A stretch of 64,000 nt of DNA from Candidatus Methanomethylophilaceae archaeon (GTDB lineage Archaea; Thermoplasmatota; Thermoplasmata; Methanomassiliicoccales; Methanomethylophilaceae). The stretch spans positions 19,362-83,361 of the forward strand of contig JAFXUX010000043.1 in assembly GCA_017524805.1 (NCBI GenBank), given 5' to 3'. The notes beneath the pieces were generated by a model that saw only the letters and a program-made list of their open reading frames with translations, ran no database searches and was not told the DNA's origin. Within the stretch, counting starts at the first letter, position 1; every line of letters begins with the position of its first letter. Position numbers and translations under genes: made by a program. Below are positions 61,299 through 64,000 of this stretch, piece by piece.

Positions 61299-61574
61299 TT
61301 ATGCCGTGTTCATCTCGTCGAGACGGCGGTTGCGGAACCACAGAGCCATATCGGTCGCGACGAGGAAGAAATCGAACACGTAGAAGGCCATGACATAATC
61401 CATCCCTTCGATCCAGTTGTTTGTCATCCCGAACAGATACCCTATCTCGACGACGGCCTCGAACCCTATGCTCTTCCCTCTTGCCGTCCTGGATACGTAT
61501 GATTTGCGGATGTTGAACGGCCACGCCGCCGCGAAGCACAGCAGCATCCCGACCTCGAAAATCCCGTCTATCAT
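61299..61574 (-). CDS. SemiSWEET / PQ-loop-like small membrane protein
   Basis: 91 residues from ATG 61574, encoded inside the 3' part of a much longer antisense frame that runs under the ABC-F gene. 'MIDGIFEVGMLLCFAAAWPFNIRKSY' and 'GKSIGFEAVVEIGYLFGM' fit the three-helix, PQ-loop type of SemiSWEET sugar transporters. A TATA-like GGATTTATGC at 61596-61605 lies the right distance for a leaderless mRNA, and the stop is TAA. It is divergent from the ABC-F gene. Confidence 0.72.
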   Translation of the reverse strand: MIDGIFEVGMLLCFAAAWPFNIRKSYVSRTARGKSIGFEAVVEIGYLFGMTNNWIEGMDYVMAFYVFDFFLVATDMALWFRNRRLDEMNTA

Positions 61575-61625
61575 GTGCCACGGCAAATCGGAAAAGCATA
61601 AATCCGTTCCGCAGTTCAGTTCAGC

Positions 61626-63386
61626 ATGCTCCTGAAAGCCCAGTCCATCAGCAAATCCTTCGGCCCGGTGAAAGTATTGGAGGACGCCAGCCTCCAGATA
61701 AACGAAGGCGACAGGATAGCCCTGGTCGGGACCAACGGCGCCGGCAAGAGCACCTTCCTCCGCATCCTTCTGGGAGACGAGAAAGCAGACACCGGAGAGC
61801 TCACCAGACGGACGTCCAAAATCGGATACATGAAGCAGTTCGCCGACGTGGACATGAACGGCACCGTCAGGGAGATTCTGACCGGATCGTACAGATACGT
61901 CGAAGACATCAGGAAAAGGATGGCCGAGATCGACGAGGCTATGATGGCCGGAGGCGATGTCGACTGGAACGCCCTGGCCGAGGAGAGCGCCGATCTGGAG
62001 AGCAAAATCTCGAAATTCGACTCCGAGATCGAGGGGAAATTGGAGGGCATCCTCGCGGAGATCGGGTTCCCCAAAGACTCCATGGGCAGAGTCTATTCTT
62101 CGCTGTCGGGAGGCGAGCGCACCAAAGTCATGCTGGCGAAGCTCGCGGTGCAGATAAGCGACTGCGACCTTCTCATGCTGGACGAGCCGACATCCCATCT
62201 GGATATCGACACCATAGAATGGATGGAGAACGCCATACTGTCCTCCGATTGCGCCGTGGTCGTCGTGAGCCATGACAGGTATTTCCTGGACAGGATCGCC
62301 CAGAGGACGATGGAGATCGAGAACGGGAAGTCCAGGGAGTACAAGGGCAACTATTCCGCCTATGTGGAGAAGAAGAATCTGGACATCGAGCGCCAGAACA
62401 AGGAATACGAGAGATACCAGGCGCAGAAGAAAAAGCAGGAAGCCATCGCCGAGCAGATGTTCCACGACCAGCGCAGGTACATGAGCGACTACAAGACCAG
62501 GCTGATGATGGTCTCCAAGATCGAGAAGAAAGAGAAAGCCGAGGAGCAGAAGGAAATAACGGTGAAGATCCAGGCCGCCCGCAAATCCGGGAAGAACGTC
62601 CTGATGGCTGAGAACCTCTCTATCGGGTACGAAGGAAAAACCGTGCTGAGGAACGTGAATTTGGAGATCGACAAAGGGGATAAGCTCGGCATATTCGGGC
62701 CCAACGGAGCCGGGAAATCCTCGCTTCTCAAAGCCATCCTCGGGGAGATTCCGTGCGAAGGAAGCCTTTGGGTGGCTCCCGGGGCGAAGATCGGATACTA
62801 TTCTCAGAACCACGAGAATCTGGACATGAACCTCACCGCGGAGGAGCAGATACTCCTTGCGATCGGGCCGGACAGAAAGGCCGACGCCAGGAATATGCTC
62901 GCGAGGTTCCTGCTCTTCGGAGACGACGTCACCAGGAAGATAAACACGCTGTCCGGCGGGCAGAGGGCCAGAGTGTCCATGTGCCTCCTCCTGCACGGGG
63001 AGACAAACCTTCTGGTCCTGGACGAGCCCACGAACTATGTGGACATCCAATCGAAGCACATCCTGGAGCAGGCTTTGGCCGAATACGACGGGACCGTGAT
63101 TGCCGTCACCCACGACAGGTATTTCCTGGACAACGTGTGCGACAGAGTCGCCGAGGTCAAAGACGGCACCGTCACGGTTTACAGCGGCAACTACACCGAC
63201 CTCAAAGGGAAGCCGGAGCCGAAGAAGACGGTTTCGGAAGGGGCGAAATACAAGGTCCTCGCGCCGTTCACCAACTGGGTTACGAATACGAAATATGCCA
63301 AAGGCGATAAAGTAACGATAACCGAGGAAGAAATGAAAGGGTTCGAGAACGCCATGAACCAAGGGAAGCTCAAGAAACTCAAATGA
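61626..63386 (+). CDS. ABC-F family ATPase
   Basis: 586 residues. There are two ABC cassettes without membrane helices. First: Walker A 'GTNGAGKST', signature 'LSGGERTKV', Walker B 'LLMLDEPTSHLDI'. Second: 'GPNGAGKSS', 'LSGGQRARV', 'LLVLDEPTNYVDI'. A charged linker (about 235-325) separates them. ABC-F proteins act on the ribosome E site to rescue stalled translation or resist antibiotics. The C-terminal extension ('KYKVLAPFTNWVTNTKYAKGD') is extra. A nested inverted repeat follows the stop. Confidence 0.92.
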   Translation: MLLKAQSISKSFGPVKVLEDASLQINEGDRIALVGTNGAGKSTFLRILLGDEKADTGELTRRTSKIGYMKQFADVDMNGTVREILTGSYRYVEDIRKRMAEIDEAMMAGGDVDWNALAEESADLESKISKFDSEIEGKLEGILAEIGFPKDSMGRVYSSLSGGERTKVMLAKLAVQISDCDLLMLDEPTSHLDIDTIEWMENAILSSDCAVVVVSHDRYFLDRIAQRTMEIENGKSREYKGNYSAYVEKKNLDIERQNKEYERYQAQKKKQEAIAEQMFHDQRRYMSDYKTRLMMVSKIEKKEKAEEQKEITVKIQAARKSGKNVLMAENLSIGYEGKTVLRNVNLEIDKGDKLGIFGPNGAGKSSLLKAILGEIPCEGSLWVAPGAKIGYYSQNHENLDMNLTAEEQILLAIGPDRKADARNMLARFLLFGDDVTRKINTLSGGQRARVSMCLLLHGETNLLVLDEPTNYVDIQSKHILEQALAEYDGTVIAVTHDRYFLDNVCDRVAEVKDGTVTVYSGNYTDLKGKPEPKKTVSEGAKYKVLAPFTNWVTNTKYAKGDKVTITEEEMKGFENAMNQGKLKKLK

Positions 63387-63389
63387 AGG

Positions 63390-63419
63390 ACTATAGTTCT
63401 AATTAGAAAAAACTATAGT
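63390..63419 (+). terminator. Inverted repeat with an inner palindrome after the ABC-F gene
   Basis: ACTATAGTT (63390-63398) and AACTATAGT (63411-63419) are a perfect 9-bp inverted repeat. The 12-base loop starts with the 8-bp palindrome CTAATTAG. It could be a terminator for ABC-F or an operator for the gene at 63475. Confidence 0.5.
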
Positions 63420-63445
63420 GCAACTTTGGACTGGACCCAGTACCA

Positions 63446-63455
63446 ACATATATCC
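63446..63455 (+). promoter_or_regulatory. TATA box of the 63475 gene
   Basis: ACATATATCC, about 20-29 bases before ATG 63475; a leaderless transcript is expected. Confidence 0.5.
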
Positions 63456-63474
63456 GAAAAAGCGATTGGATATT

Positions 63475-63987
63475 ATGGCACTGTTCGGACGCGGAAAAAG
63501 CAATCAACCTCCGATCCCCCTCAAAGTAAGGGAATCCGACGTATCTGCGAGCGAGGTTGCCAAAGACTTCAGGACGGTTTTCGGCGAAGACAACCTCTAC
63601 GATCTCGTCCGCCTGCCGGACGGCTACGCATGGATATACCACGACGGAAGGAAGACCAAAGTATGCTGCTTGGGAGAGGAATGGTGCTCCACACGCGAAG
63701 CCTACATGGAAGAGCGCTTGGATCTCGGATTATCCGGCCCCAGCCTCGTACGGATGCTGGCAAGGGATGCCGTAGAGCTTTCCTCTGTGAACCAAGGCCT
63801 TGACTCGAATATGGATCCGGGATTTCAGATCGATTACTCCAGAGCGCACGGCATCATCATCGACAAAGAGCGCTGCTTCATCCGCCTGGATATCAAGGAC
63901 GTCTACCCGCCAGCGAAGATCTACGTCCCTCCCCAGATGCTCGATCTGGTCTCCGAATACATATCCGCCCGCATCCCGAACAGTTGA
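63475..63987 (+). CDS. Hypothetical protein
   Basis: 170 residues from ATG 63475, chosen by the TATA distance (ATG 63418 lies upstream of it). 'MALFGRGKSNQPPIPLKVRESDVSASEVAKDFRTVFGEDN' leads into a mixed alpha/beta domain with no clear motif. Not recognised. No more genes are visible to the window end. Confidence 0.7.
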   Translation: MALFGRGKSNQPPIPLKVRESDVSASEVAKDFRTVFGEDNLYDLVRLPDGYAWIYHDGRKTKVCCLGEEWCSTREAYMEERLDLGLSGPSLVRMLARDAVELSSVNQGLDSNMDPGFQIDYSRAHGIIIDKERCFIRLDIKDVYPPAKIYVPPQMLDLVSEYISARIPNS

Positions 63988-64000
63988 CGCTAACGATACG

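Noticed and set aside
61299..63362. 687-codon minus-strand frame under the ABC-F gene
   Set aside because: It is antisense to a clear ABC-F gene and looks like low-complexity reverse translation (LVL, HVH) until its last 91 codons, which are called separately.
1..64000. CRISPR arrays, rRNA genes, replication origin, integrated virus
   Set aside because: No regularly spaced repeats, rRNA-like sequence, Orc1/Cdc6 gene or viral structural genes were seen.

Overview
The window is archaeal chromosomal DNA. It has an archaeal ribosomal/RNA polymerase operon (eL18, uL13, uS9, RpoN), RadA, GGGP synthase for ether lipids, AMP phosphorylase, and TATA boxes placed for leaderless or short-leader mRNAs. 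GC content is moderately high. The mix of bacterial-type surface repeats (BspA-like LRR, Listeria-Bacteroides/InlB-type, BIG2, His/Cys-rich gut-type repeats), corrinoid-linked proteins and an apparent absence of TAG stop codons (about 55 gene ends read: mostly TGA, a few TAA, no TAG) suggests a host-associated methylotrophic methanogen of the Methanomassiliicoccales, an order that decodes UAG as pyrrolysine. This placement is inference; no methanogenesis core gene or pyl gene is in the window.

Layout. 1-3655 (-): three secreted or surface proteins with DUF4430-like (transcobalamin C-terminal-like) domains, one fused to a BtuF-type receptor; a candidate corrinoid-capture locus. 4009-5618 (-): tRNA-Pro and the rpl18e-rpl13-rps9-rpoN operon. 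5866-8068: a TIM-barrel protein with hxlB, facing a frameshifted or overlapping ubiquitin-like/JAMM-like pair. 8195-16207 (+): a Zn-ribbon membrane protein, then six Sel1-repeat paralogs alternating between two subfamilies (A-B-A-B-A-B). The fifth is open over its whole expected length only if three in-frame TAG codons are read through. 16182-21344: folP, an Fe-S protein with a LarA homologue, thiL, amrS. 21493-24000: an A24 peptidase and an MscS channel. 24055-30111: an Lrp-family regulator and the lysine genes dapA-lysC-lysA-dapF-dapL (no dapB or asd).

30215-35507: AMP phosphorylase, a YczE-like membrane protein, an Ntn amidohydrolase, radA (with an unusual Walker A motif) and a THUMP tRNA methyltransferase. 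35554-47307: a 3097-residue secreted repeat protein flanked by two inverted, nearly identical Rpn-type nuclease genes that share a palindromic upstream element. 47440-64000: GGGP synthase, Zn-ribbon proteins, a PF09818 ATPase, an AlbA_2 membrane protein, tRNA-Leu, two MFS transporters, an ACT protein, a radical-SAM-like protein without its cluster cysteines, an ALDH without its catalytic cysteine next to an MtaA-like methyltransferase, an Fe-S aldo/keto reductase, a SemiSWEET-like protein and an ABC-F ATPase.

Several proteins keep a recognisable fold but have lost a key residue (JAMM, radical SAM, ALDH, RadA Walker A). With the amber-containing paralog, they are the main items that need a second look.
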